This document shows, piece by piece, positions 44,650-56,000 of a stretch of 64,000 nucleotides of DNA. The position numbers and the translations under genes are program-made. Source of the stretch: Sipunculus nudus (lineage: Eukaryota; Annelida; Sipuncula; Golfingiida; Sipunculidae); the NCBI GenBank assembly GCA_026874595.1, contig CM049309.1, forward strand, positions 19,161,576 through 19,225,575. Direction: 5' to 3'. How positions within the stretch are numbered: position 1 is the first letter of the stretch; the number at the start of each line of letters is the position of its first letter. The notes beneath the pieces were generated by a model, which was not told the DNA's origin, made no database searches, and saw only the letters and a list, made by a program, of their open reading frames with translations.

Positions 44650-45540
44650 ACTGAAGCGAGCAGTAATGTCTGAATCAATGTGTAATTATCCAACTTTGAA
44701 GATAATAGATTGTGTAATAAGTACTGGCTGCTTTTCCAGGAGGTATCAGTTGAAATGCACTGAAATAATGAAATTATTCCAGTCCTGGGTTACATATTGT
44801 TCAAGATGTCATAACTCTGTCACAGACTCTATAATAATACTGATGCTGAGAGTGGCAGCTTTCTTGTATAGCTTCAGCATCCTCTTAACACAAGTCACAG
44901 GACATGAAATATGAGAGATGGCTGTTGCCCAAGGGATATTTACACAATGGACACAGGGACAATGGCTCCTAGCATTGAATCTGCTCTGTCAAGCACTTTG
45001 TTCTGAGCCATCCAGGCTACCAACTGAGTGGATTTAGTGATGAGTTCTCAATTTACTATTTTATAGTTAACATAAAATCTGATGAAAGATGATGAAAAGG
45101 TGCCAAATCATATTTTCCCAAAGTCATATATCACTCTTGAATAATTACATACCTAAAAAGATGGACAAAGTGACAGCTAGTCTCATTTAATAAGCACTTT
45201 ACAAGAAAATATGAGTGAGGATTAAGAAAAAAACAATACTGCAAGGTTTAAATATAAAATCTGTGCTCTGCTAGTTGAACAGAACATATAGAACACCCAC
45301 TCAATAAATTCATACATACTAACAAAAGAAGCCTATATGGCAAAATTTAATAGAGAGATTATGTATTTTTGAGGAAATTCTATAATTGTCTTTGCCTTTA
45401 TATTGTGGAAACCCAAGTCTTCAGAACATGGCAGACTGCATGATTACATCACTCTGAAGATGACAGATTGTGTGATAAGCACTGCCTCCCTTTCCAGGAG
45501 GAACCATTTGAAATGCAATTATTTAAACCAAGGAAAGATG
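44650..45540 (+). repeat. Diverged direct duplication, two ~130-bp copies
   Basis: The blocks 44650-44790 and 45415-45540 share CTTTGAAGAT/CTCTGAAGAT, AGATTGTGT[AG]ATAAG[TC]ACTG, TTTCCAGGAGG and TTGAAATGCA. The 600 bp between them is unrecognised. Confidence 0.6.
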
Positions 45541-45694
45541 GCCTAGCTAGAATAGCATTGGGGTAAACAATGACAAACAGGTGACAAACTTGTTAATCTC
45601 ATAAGTTTGCAGACATAATTAAATGTAGTGTAGCTTGATTAGTTTAAGCTGTTCACTTATTTAGTTTAATGTTTAATTGTGTTGCTCATGACAT

Positions 45695-46130
45695 TAAAGC
45701 CAACTATTCACCTACCTTAACTTTTGAATGTGTGTCATTTCTGGTTTACTCTGCTTAAATATAAATGAACTGTAGGTTATTCCTGTTTGGCAAAGTTCTT
45801 ATAACGCAAAGTAGGCTCTTGTTTATCTATAAGCTGTTAGTAAACACAGCGATATTGACAAATGCAAAAACCATGCAACCTGAGGTGTTTGGTTGCATAT
45901 ATGCTGAAGTTAAAAGTCACAAAATGCTTTAGCTTAACTCCAGTTCATCTTACTTGCAGCCAGATGTTTTGAGCCCCCCACATGTTACAAACACATGGAT
46001 ATAAACAAAACAAACAGCCTATGTGTGATAATATCAACATTTTCCAACCTGCTTTTTTAAAAAGTTCAAGGGAGAACCGTAAGTAAATAGGTGTCAAATA
46101 AAGAGTAGGCCCCTTTATTGTCTAGACTGT
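45695..46130 (+). repeat. Dispersed repeat R5, copy 2
   Basis: It runs from GCCAACTATTCACCTACC through TTCTGGTTTACTCTG, TGTTAGTAAACACAG, GGTTGCATATATG, GCCAGATGTT and ATATAAACAAAACAAACAGC. This is the most complete uninterrupted copy in the window. Confidence 0.6.
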
Positions 46131-47214
46131 GACAAAAAATCCCTGACTGTTCATTATGATAGACACTGGTAACAAAATACCATGCAGTCCCCATGGCAAT
46201 CATTGTGTATGTAACCCAGGGCAGACCAAGTCAAATATTAATAGTGAGCTGAGTACCAGCTGGTCTCCATTCATGCATGAGGCTGCAACAGCTCAATGAT
46301 GAATTCAGCGATTACCAAGAGCAGCCTGCGGAAGCTGGGTCTGTCTCAGAGCAGGGCCTTCAGCAAGAAGGAATCAGTGATACAGAGACTGGGAATGTTG
46401 ATATATCATGACATCAATATCTATGAGTAAACCATAGTTCACATTTAGAGTACACACTGTTACAGTTTAAAACCCATGTGTATTTACAGTAAAGCCTCTC
46501 CTATCCATCACTTTTGTTTGGCCACCACCTCAAAATAATGACCACTTGTTCACAGTCCTGATTATTTTTTGTTTTTGCTCTTTATAAAAAAAGGTCCCAT
46601 GGGGGAGGGGGATAATAGAGGTTTTACTGTATATTCCGATATATGTATGAAAAATTTCTCATGACTCGATCTGCAACTGTGTAAGGCCCATGTGCCCATT
46701 TGGGAATTTATGTCAGGATTGAAATCGAGACAGATTTTAAATACCCTTACATGAGATTGTGACTGTGATCTTGGCTTGGCACATGGGCTTTGATGCATTT
46801 TTTTTACATAATATATGCACGTACATGGGCCTTAATCTTATAACTCTAAATCTGCATGAATGAACCTGATGAATGTTTCATGGCATCATACCCTCAACCT
46901 AATCTTCTTCATTACTGCAAGTTCTGATTGGGGCATTACTCAGTTCTGTCATGGATACCCGTTTTTCACATTTACAAGGTACCATTCATTAGATATTTAG
47001 CAAGTACAACAGGAGATCAATAACATGATAATATTCATGTCAAAAAATTGGGAAACAGATATATATTTTCTCTGAATGGTGCTGACTTGTCTTTGAAGAC
47101 CATGAAATGTGAATTAATCCTCTGAAAGTGATTCTTTTTTTTAGATTTCTTTGGTGGTGGTCACTGCATCCATTTTTTTACTGATTTATATATAACAGTT
47201 ATGTTAAGTATGTA
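46131..47214. other. Unassigned DNA
   Basis: No gene or repeat recognised. Confidence 0.35.
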
Positions 47215-47570
47215 CATCTGCAGAAATCCATTTCAGTTTGGGACTGTGTGACAGGGTGTCAGTAAACGTTTCCTGTCATTTTATGTCCTGGTGTCACCAA
47301 GAACCTGTGTCTACCGCACTTGCAAGTCCTTGGCATGTAATCAACCCCATAATTGGGTCATAACACCAAGGAACCTCCAAAAGGTGCACTTGTTTATGAG
47401 AGATCCAAGTGGATATGGGGTACTGTTTTCTCATTCAGCCTGCGGAGTGCTCACCCTGGGTGGTTGGGGCTGACTGTGAAAATCTTACTGGTCCTTGGCT
47501 GAGATTTGAACTCACAACATCAGGGCTTAGAGTTGTATGCTCTACCCCCTAGATCACAGGAGCCAGTTGA
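47215..47570 (-). mobile_element. tRNA-derived SINE (family S2), copy 1
   Basis: On the minus strand a tRNA-like head has an A box in TGATCTAGGGGGTAGAGCA (complement of 47539-47557) and a B box in GAGTTCAAATCTC (complement of 47500-47512). The body (CACAGTCAGCCCCAACC, CCCAGGGTGAGCACTC...) follows and the element reaches a TCTGCAGATGTACATAC tail. The same body recurs at 48880-49240 and 52840-53115. Confidence 0.75.
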
Positions 47571-47593
47571 TAGTGCACACTTACTGATCCCGT

Positions 47594-47790
47594 CTTACTA
47601 ATTAGCATAATCAGACCTGTGATCTCCACCAATCACCACTTGTTCTGTCTTATCAAAATCAGACCCCAAATCTCCACCAATAATCACTTGTTCTGTCTTA
47701 TCATAATCACACCCTAGATCTCCCGAATAATCACTTGTTCTGTTTTAGCATAATCTAACCCAAGATCCCCACCAATTGTGACTTTCCTAG
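47594..47790. repeat. 48-bp tandem repeat, four copies
   Basis: GATCTCCACC-type words start at about 47621, 47669, 47717 and 47764. Each is followed by AAT[AC]A[TC]CACTTGTTCTGT and CATAATC-like sequence. Confidence 0.75.
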
Positions 47791-48879
47791 GTCTGTCTGA
47801 TCACAATATTACACATATTCCATCTTACTCCATTTCTCCAGCAATCTTACAACTAATGGCTTCATGTGAGGTAAACTAAAAAGAATAAGAAGAGAAGGAT
47901 TACCTGCATAAAAATTCGCATACAAAAATTACACTGAAGAAGTTTTTAGCAATCAAAATTGACTTTTATCAGCATCCATAAAATTCCCAAAGGCTAAATT
48001 TTCATAACTTTCAAAATGACTCATGGTAAAGTTTCATATATCCTATTAATGACTTGTATATTTTTTATGAAACACCATGACATTATTTTAGGAAATTTCA
48101 CTCAAATTTCAGGATTATTTCAAAAGTTCATACTATTTTTATATTTTTTTTATTCTCAAGTATGCAAATTTCACATAATCAATATCTGGACTTTCAAGGT
48201 TTTTTTGAAGGTCTACAAAACCTTAGGCTGGTTTTACTCCATCATTCCAGGTACACTTGATGGAGAGACTCAGACGTGCTCTACCTGAACTCGCAAGGAC
48301 AAGACGTTCAGAGGACATCGACGCCACCGACTTGATGTATTCACGTCACAGGCTAATCACGAGTAGAAAGGGGTTAATTCCGGGATTTTAAGTATGCAGA
48401 TCATGGGGTTAATCTTTGGTGGAATAGGGTTAATTTCTAATCAGGGTGTACACATTGTCTAATATTTCAGGATCAGGGGATCCCCTGCATGAGACTTGCC
48501 AGTGCAATCAGGGCACGCCATTACAGCACTAATTGATTGATACAGCGATCAGAGCTGGTGTCTCCTCCGGAGTATCAGGATTTTATTCATGGATTCTGTG
48601 GCCACGAGCACCAGCCACTGGTTTCAATTAGCTTCAGCTGTTCATGAACGTTCTTGTATACTCGCAGAGTATTAATGGCTTCCTTCAGAGATTGCCAAAT
48701 GTTAAAGCCACAAGAACACATGAGTACTGAATGGTCATGCCTCTTAATTATTTAAAATGTTGGTCTGATGTCCCGTAATTTGTGGTCTGCATGTCAAACT
48801 GCACCATGATAAAGATTTTTGTCTAATGTAAATTTTTTTTTAAATATTATTTTGTTGGAGGTAACTGCTCCATAGCTAG
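47791..48879. other. Unassigned DNA, part of even composition
   Basis: No exon recognised. 48250-48680 is less AT-rich, non-repetitive and contains three GGGTTAAT words within 100 bp. It is a candidate non-coding conserved element. Confidence 0.3.
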
Positions 48880-49240
48880 CTAAACTAAGTACATGTACAT
48901 CTGCGGAATTCCATTCCAATTTGGGGCTACTTTACAGAGCAGTATCACATGCTCTCATTTTATATCCTGGTGTTAACCAGGCCTGGTGATTTTTGCACCT
49001 GCAGGCCATTGGTGTATAATCATCCCCATTGCAGGGTCATACCACTGAAGAACCCCCAAAAGGCCCACTTTTTTTATGAGTGAAGCACAGCTGTTGGACA
49101 TGATCTTCGCATTCAGCCTACAGGGTGCTACCCTGGGTTGGGGCTGAATGTGAAAATTTCACTGCCTCTGCTGGCATTTGAATTTGTGATCTCCTGGCAT
49201 TGGGTCCTGTGCTCTACCCCTGAGCCACAGAAGCTGCATG
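48880..49240 (-). mobile_element. tRNA-derived SINE (family S2), copy 2
   Basis: The minus-strand head TGTGGCTCAGGGGTAGAGC (complement of 49211-49229) is a good tRNA A-box region; the B box is decayed. The body matches copy 1 (CAGGGTAGCACCCTG, GGGGGTTCTTCAGTGG). The 3' end runs to TGTACATGTACTTAG near 48890. Confidence 0.75.
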
Positions 49241-49279
49241 CACTTATGTGAATGTTATGAAATATAAGTTCTTGCAAAA

Positions 49280-50190
49280 TTTATTCAAAGCAAGCTATTC
49301 GCCTGCATTATAATGAGTCACAAATCAGAGATTTCTGGTTTACCCTGTGTAAATATTAATGTTCTGTACGTGAATCCTTCTAAGAAACTTTCTTAAAGCT
49401 CCCCTGGGATGAATGTGTGACCTGCCAATGATGAAAAAACATCCTTGCATTACTGGGAAACTGGTTATACAGTCCAATGGCCGAAACCGCAAGTATAAAG
49501 GCATTGCGTCTCGAAACACTGTCGTTCACAAGATCTGGTTCGGCTCTCAAATGGCATGGCTGGGTCTCTGCTGCTGGGATCGGTAGAGGGAATGTAGGTT
49601 GCTTCTGGCTTTGCGGCTGTGAATGCTGTAGCTTTCCTGAAAGATCACCAACTCGGGATGGAAGGTGGCGGCCTATGCGGCTCTCTGCTTGGCTTGGTGT
49701 GGTATTGCGACTGTTGGCTTGGAAAACGCACTTTAAAGAGCACACAGGGCTGAGGTGTTGACCATAGCAACCTGTAGCTGCTCGAAGAGCGTAAACTTTC
49801 TTTGGCTTCATTTGGATGTGTGACCAAGTTTGTTTATCCACAGGCTGTTAGTAAACAAAGAATACATACCAAGTTTGACAAACAGAAAAACCATGTTATC
49901 AGAGGTGGTTGATTGCACATGTGCACACGTTGGAAGGTCTGTCATTTGTAAAACTCTGGTTTGTTTGATTTGCCTCCAGATGTTCTAGTTAGGCATTTTT
50001 TAGTTATTACCTGTGGCCATTTAAGAAGGCTCCCCACATTTATAAATATTTGTATTTAAACAAAACGGACAACCTATGTACCCTGCAACTGGCGCTTTTT
50101 ATATTATTTCTATCAAAAGTTAAAGGTGTTAGATCTTATTAAATACACATCAGATATCAGAATAGGCCACTTTATTTTATAGTTAAACCT
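49280..50190 (+). repeat. Dispersed repeat R5, copy 3, interrupted
   Basis: The left part 49280-49400 (GCAAGCTATTCGCCTGCA, TTTCTGGTTTACCCTG) and right part about 49810-50190 (GCTGTTAGTAAAC, TTGACAAACAGAAAAACCAT, TTTAAACAAAACGGACAACC) are separated by ~400 bp of GC-richer sequence. Copy 2 lacks that segment, so it is an insertion. Confidence 0.55.
49400..49805 (-). pseudogene. GC-rich insert, possible retroelement ORF remnant
   Basis: A minus-strand frame (49841-49380, 153 codons) covers the insert. Near its end it reads SRRNAFILAVSAIGLYNQFP (49461-49520). This has the R-x-x-x-F-I/F...I-x-L-x-N spacing seen at the C-terminus of CR1/L2-type non-LTR retrotransposon polyproteins. No reverse-transcriptase motifs precede it. 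The assignment is weak and the frame could be chance. Confidence 0.25.
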
Positions 50191-50635
50191 CTCATGTTGA
50201 TGCCACATTTAGGTCAGTGACTCAAGTCAGAAGTACACAGAATATGCTCATAATAACACATTTTTTTATAATGAAATCTATTCATATTATATTTCCAATA
50301 TTTATATATTATAAATCTCTACCTCTTGCAGTCATCAAATAGACTATATGACCATAGGCTCCAATACTATGAGTCCTATGTAAACCTAGCTTTGAAAATA
50401 GACACAGCATGCACTTCAGTTTGTGCTCTGTGTGGAAACAATAAACATAAAGAGGGTTAAGATGGTGTTCAAGAGGCATCATTGATCCAGGCAAGGCTGG
50501 GAAGAAATAAAGTGCTAAATAGATTTTAGGTCCAGTGATGGCAGCCATCTATTGCAAAAACGACAAAAATGAAAATGAAAGGTCAACATATTTTCAATGG
50601 TAGACCCCTGGGTTAAGCCCACCAAGGATGATCCC
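50191..50635. other. Unassigned DNA
   Basis: Nothing recognised before H1 copy D. Confidence 0.35.
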
Positions 50636-52364
50636 TTTTTAAGCTCAGCTGACTGTAAGTCATCTGAGCTATAGCAATCACCCTTTGTCCGTCGTCCGTC
50701 TGTCAATCCGTCCATCTGTCCGTCCATCCGTAAACCTGGCACAAATCGTAACCACTGGACCTAGATACTTGTAACTTGACATTCTGAGAGGTCCATGAAA
50801 AATCTTCTAGGAAACCAGAAATCAGATCTCTGTTACCCATATCCTTAGAGCTATGGGGCCCCAAAGTACCCCCCAGAATAGTAAAAAATTTCATACAAAA
50901 ACTTCAATATCTCATTAACTACATCACTGATAGTCATGATTTTTGGCATACATATTTATCATGAGATGTACCATCAGTTCCTGCAGACTGGTGGCGCCAC
51001 CTGTATTTTTCCATTTTTTACAAGTTGTTTTCTTTATTTTTTCAAACCTTTAAAAATTTGAACATCTGATAACAGGGCACAAATCGTAAAGACTGGACCT
51101 AGAATCTTCATTCTTGACACACTGAGTGACCCATGAAAAGTCTCAATGGAAACCAGAAATTAGGTCTCTGTTACCCATATCCTTTTAGCTAAGGTACTCC
51201 AAAATACAGCTCAGAATAATGGAAAATTTGATACATAAGCTGAAGTATCTGAACCACTAATGCAGAGATCACCATAATTTTTGGCATACATATTGATCAT
51301 TGAGTGTTTCATCAGTTTCTGTAGACTGGTGGCACAATCTGTATTTGTTCGGGTGTTTTTACGAATTTTTTTCACAATTTTTGAGATCTTTAAAGATATG
51401 AACATCTGTTGACAGGGCACAAATCATAACAACTGGACCAAGAATCTTAATTCTTGACACACAGGGAGACCCATGAAAAGTCTCCATGGAAACCCGGAAA
51501 TTAGGTCTCTGTTACTCATATCCTTTAAGCTATATGGCTCCAAAATACCCCCCAGAATAATGAAAAATTTGATACAAAAACTGCTATATCTCAAAAATTA
51601 CAACACTGATGTTCATGATTTTTGGCATACATATTGATCATGAGGTGTTCCATCAGTTTCTGCATGACTGGGTGCACCATCTCTATTTTTTTTTCAAATT
51701 TTTACGAATTTTTTTTCTCTGTTTTTTGAGATCTTTAATGATGTTGTTAACAACTAATGCAGAGATCACCATGATTCTTTGCATGGATATTGACTATTGA
51801 GTGTTAATCAGTTTCTGCAGACTGGTGATGCCACCTATGTTTTATAAAATTTTTTCGAATTTTTTTCTCTGTTTTTGAGACCTTTAATGATGTTGTTATC
51901 TGTCAACAGGGTACAAATCGTAACAACTGGACCTAGATTCTGCATTCTTGTAATGCAAGGAGGCCCATGAAAAGTGTCTGTGGAAACCTGAAATTAGGTC
52001 TCTGTTACCCATATCCTTCAAGCTATAGAACTCTGAAGTATCCCTCAGATTAATGGAAAATTTGATAAAAAATCTGAAGTATCTGAACAACTAATGCAGA
52101 GATCACCATGATTCTTTGCATGGATATTGACCATTAAGTGTTTTTATTAGTTTCTGCAGACTGGTGGAGCCACCTGTATTTTTTTTCAAGTTTACACATT
52201 TTTTCTCTATTTTTGAGATATATAAATACAGACACAACTTGGCTGTTGGTTAATCTGTTCGATGATTCAGTTGAATGGGTATATACTACCACTCAGATGA
52301 TCAAATTTCTTTTTGCAAATCTCTTCCAAGTCAGCTGAGCATCATGACCCATGGGTCACTTGTT
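50636..52364 (-). mobile_element. H1 family element, copy D, with a different core
   Basis: On the minus strand it starts AACAAGTGACCCATGGGTCA, then GCTCAGCTGAC (complement of 52328-52364). It ends with the family hairpin (50641-50671, one terminal change) and A tail. A TCCGTC/GTCCGT microsatellite (50685-50730) lies before the hairpin. The core is a ~338-bp tandem repeat with GGTGGCGCCACC-like words, unlike copies A-C. Confidence 0.75.
50740..52200. repeat. 338-bp tandem repeat core of copy D
   Basis: ACTGGTGGCGCCACCTGTAT (50988) recurs with changes near 51326, 51664, 51822 and 52160. The spacings are ~338 bp, with one ~158-bp short unit. Units share AACTGGACCTAGA, TTAGGTCTCTGTTAC, CCATATCCTTT and TTTTTGGCATACATATTGA. 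Confidence 0.75.
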
Positions 52365-52839
52365 AATGTGTGAAATCCACAGCAGAGAATATTATGGTTT
52401 AGCAAGGACCATTGGCATATCCTACACCAAAACGCTGACTGATTTTACAAGGTTGAACCTAATCCCTGAGGCACATAACACTTACCAATAAATATTCATA
52501 CTAACTGCCTGCAAACTTGTCCCACCATCTTCTTTTTGACCCCTCAAGGTTCCAGAGCCAATCACAATTTACAGCCCCTCAGGGTGTCACCATGGTATTT
52601 AACGAGATTCTCAAATGTAATCTGGTACAGGATTTTTAAAGCTTCCCACAGGCTTGGAATTTTAATATGAAATATCAAATTTACAGGTTTTCCCTGGGTA
52701 TCTAACATACCATTACACTGTATGTGATTACTTAATTATAAGTATGATAATTATTTATTATAAATGTAAGTTTATGTCTAAATCAGTTAGGCATGCACAG
52801 AAAATCATAAACTGTCACTTGCTGAAACACATATAGAGG
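52365..52839. other. Unassigned DNA
   Basis: Nothing recognised. Confidence 0.35.
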
Positions 52840-53115
52840 TAAGATTTTTCACAGTCGGCCCCCACCCAGGGTGAGTGCTCTTCAGGCTTAGTGGGGAGAC
52901 TGTGTGTCTTTTGGGGATTCCCCTGTGTTATGACCAAGCAATGGGGATGACACACACCAAAGACCCACAGGAATGATGACAGGGCCTGGTTGATGCCAGT
53001 CATGAGTATTATAGTATGTAAGCCCCTGTCACAGTCCGAAACTTGAACGGAATTCTGCAAACATATAGTGTACTTAGTTAAGCAATCATTAAGAAACAGA
53101 GGCAGTTACCTCCAA
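52840..53115 (+). mobile_element. SINE family S2, copy 3, lacking the tRNA head
   Basis: The plus strand begins GATTTTTCACAGTCGGCCCC, then CCCAGGGTGAGTGCTC, matching the body of copies 1 and 2 just after the head. It ends near GAATTCTGCAAACATATAGT. The 5' truncation is typical of retroposition. Confidence 0.65.
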
Positions 53116-53127
53116 AAAAAAAGATAT

Positions 53128-55265
53128 ATAAAACAAGGCCTACAGGCCTAATGCAAACCTGTACAATGGTATATACACCAGGCATAATGTTTTAATGCTG
53201 GACCATTACTTTTAAAGCACATATGTAACATGTACATGAACAATGCAAGAACTAAACATTTTGCACAAGAACCAAAATATTGGCATGGGTGCACACAACA
53301 CAAAAATGATTGTAGGTGGCTCCACCAGTCTTATATATGACAAAGCTATCTGAAAGGTATACAGATGCTTAATTATAGGTTGATATATCAAATCCCCCCT
53401 GAGAAATAACCAGGGACGTTCAATTTGCAAAAATTATTGTAGGTGGTGCCACTAGTCTTGTACAAGACAAAGCTACCTGATATGTATAAATATGCACAAT
53501 TTCAGGCTGATATATCAAATCCCTCCTGAGAAATAACCAGGCACATCCACTGTGCAAAAGTCATTGTAGGTGGAGACACCAGTCTTGTGAACGAGAAAGC
53601 CTTCAAAGATGCATGAACCGGTCAAAAATCAGGCCAATACATCAAACTTGAGTCAGGTGCACTGGGCTAACAAGGCTTAGGTGAGAAAGGCAGCTGCCCT
53701 GAGTGAGCCTGAACAAATTGCTAGCTCTAGCTACCAAACTGAGTGAACTCATGACCTGAAACTGGCTGCACTGAGTGATATCTTGACCTGCACCTGGCTG
53801 CACTATGTGAACTCTTAACCTGTTGCATTATCTGGCAGTCTGCCAAAGCTAAAATTGATCCAAACTGACCTCTGGCCTGTTGCCAAATCTGAAATAGTTG
53901 GCATCTGCCAAGCTACTTATAGATACAGACCCAATCTTAGCCAGTAGGAAAATCTTTTTTCACATACTGAAAGACTTTGGCTACAATGCCTTTTTTCAAG
54001 CTGACATATCCATAATTTTTTGTTTAACAAAATGTTAAGAATAATAAAAGATGTAGTCCTTTCACTGTTTAAGGTCCAATAATTATGCTAACAATCATTT
54101 AAGTAAATTTGAACAAAAGCCTCCTAAGAATTTTTGTGCAATGTTACAGAAGTTGAAACAACAGTTTTGCAGAAGAAGACAATTGCAGTACTCAGTTTGA
54201 AAGAGGCTTACTATTATTTATGCTTTTTTTCCAGTAGAAAACAGGTTGATGTTGGTGGCACCACAAAATCTGCAATTTTAAATATGAGTCATACAACTAA
54301 CATTTGCACAAAACTTGGTGATGCTAGCTCCTGTCATTTCTAAGATTGTTATGTCAGTATATGTTTACTTTGAAAAATGACTAAGTTCAAAGACATAATC
54401 CTTACATTGTTAAAGGTCCAATAATTTTGCCTCAGAAGAATCATTTTGTGCTTACTTGGCAAAATGAGTTCAAATTCCTGTAACTTGGCCAAAATTCATC
54501 AAACCAAAACTATTTGAACAAAGTTGAGAGAGCTGATCTCTGGGATAATTTCTGTGAAATATTGAACAATTAAGCTGAATGATTTCAGAGAAGAAGATTT
54601 TCAAAGATTTTTTAGCTTTTCCCCTGTAAAATGTAAGTTAATACAGTTGGCATAACAAACGCTCAATCCCTCAATATTTGATATGTGACAGATTTTGCAT
54701 AAAATTTGGGGATGCTAGCTCCTGCTATTACTGAGAAATTATGGGTTAATGTACTGATGACTGAAGACCCTCATAAGAAAAGGTTGATGCAGGTGGCACC
54801 ATCAATACCTCAAATTCATGTATGAGTCATGTGACCAACATTTGCATAAAATTTGGTGAAGATAGCTCCAGCTGTTTTTGACATGGTAAATTTAGTATCC
54901 TTTTTTGGCCAAATGACTAAATTCAGTTTCCTGTAACTCGACCAAAATTCACTGAACTGGAACCATTCAAACAAACTTGATAGAGATTGTCAGTGATTAT
55001 TCCTGTGAAATATTGAACAATTTGGCTGGACAATTTCGAGAAGAAGATTTTTATAAATTTTTTTCATTTTTTCCCTAAAAAATCTATGTAAATGCAGATA
55101 GCGAAAAAATTAGAATCTCCATTAGTGATGTTTAGATGACTAATTTTTTGCATAAAATTTGGTGATGCTAGCTCCAGCAATTTTTAAGATAGTATGGGTT
55201 AATGTACAGACCATGGACAGCGTACAATGCCACACCATCGCATAAGATCACAGGTTTGCTAAAAA
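53128..55265 (+). mobile_element. H3 family element, copy 2 (~2.1 kb)
   Basis: It starts AACAAGGCCTACAGGCCTAA then TGCAAACCTGT, and ends ATCACAGGTTTGCTAAAAA. GCAAACCTGT and ACAGGTTTGC are perfect inverted subterminal repeats. The core has a 127-bp array (53290-53660), a degenerate CTGCACTGAGTGA repeat (53680-53860), and three long units around AAATTTGGTGATGCTAGCTC (54310, 54700, 55150). The last block matches 37590-38069 of copy 1. Non-coding. Confidence 0.65.
53290..53660. repeat. 127-bp tandem repeat, three units
   Basis: GTAGGTGG starts at 53312, 53439 and 53566, 127 bp apart. Units share CCACCAGTCTTGT, AAAGCTA, GATATATCAAATCCC and GAGAAATAACCAGG. The GTAGGTGG[CT][TG]CCAC word aligns with the palindrome of the 280-bp satellite. 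Confidence 0.75.
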
Positions 55266-55613
55266 TATGGCTGGGGGTATAAAAACCATAGGAACAGCTC
55301 GGAAGCTGACTACTATCCAGCAGCTTGTAATATTTCATTCAGCTGGTACATAACACAAATCTTGAGGCAGCATGTTTTATTCTTATCCATTTACAAATGT
55401 TTCATAAGATTCTGGTCACACACGACCTGCCTCCCGTTGTCATCAGTAAATGTACATCAGCCTGCTATCTGATGGACTGCGGGAGACGTGAAGGTGATAT
55501 ACATAAAACCACTCATACTGGAGCAATAAGAGCCGTGGCTACATCCAAACAACACTCCAAGATGATCCATCTATAAAATCTTAAAGCAGGCATCTTGAGA
55601 AGATGTGAATCTT

Positions 55614-56000
55614 AAACAAAGGGACCATGGGTCATGGTGCTCAACTGAAACTTTCTGTATGGGTAATATTATAAAATTTAACAAATGGAGACTTATTTTT
55701 GTATATTACCATTTCAAAATTTAAGAGGTATAATGCAAAACATCTGATTGCTGAACTTAAGATGTAACATGACTGCTATTTGTCAGTCTCAAAATGAAAT
55801 CACAAATCTTATACCACGGAAAAGCTGCCAAAGATCTTATTGCATGGCAAATTTCATGGCAATCCATGTATTAATTATTGAGAAATAGTTGTCTTTGTAT
55901 AACACACAGAAATTACCTTGGCCTGTTATGTAGACTGTGGGTGACAGGACATTTAATAGGAAATTCATGACACATTAAAATTGAGGAAATGTGTCAGCTA
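55614..56000 (+). mobile_element. H1 family, diverged 5' fragment (copy E)
   Basis: AACAAAGGGACCATGGGTCA then TGGTGCTCAACTGA match the H1 start with changes. GGTAATATTATAAAATTTAA, CAAATGGAGA corresponds to the sequence that follows in B and C. No 3' hairpin was found downstream. Confidence 0.5.
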
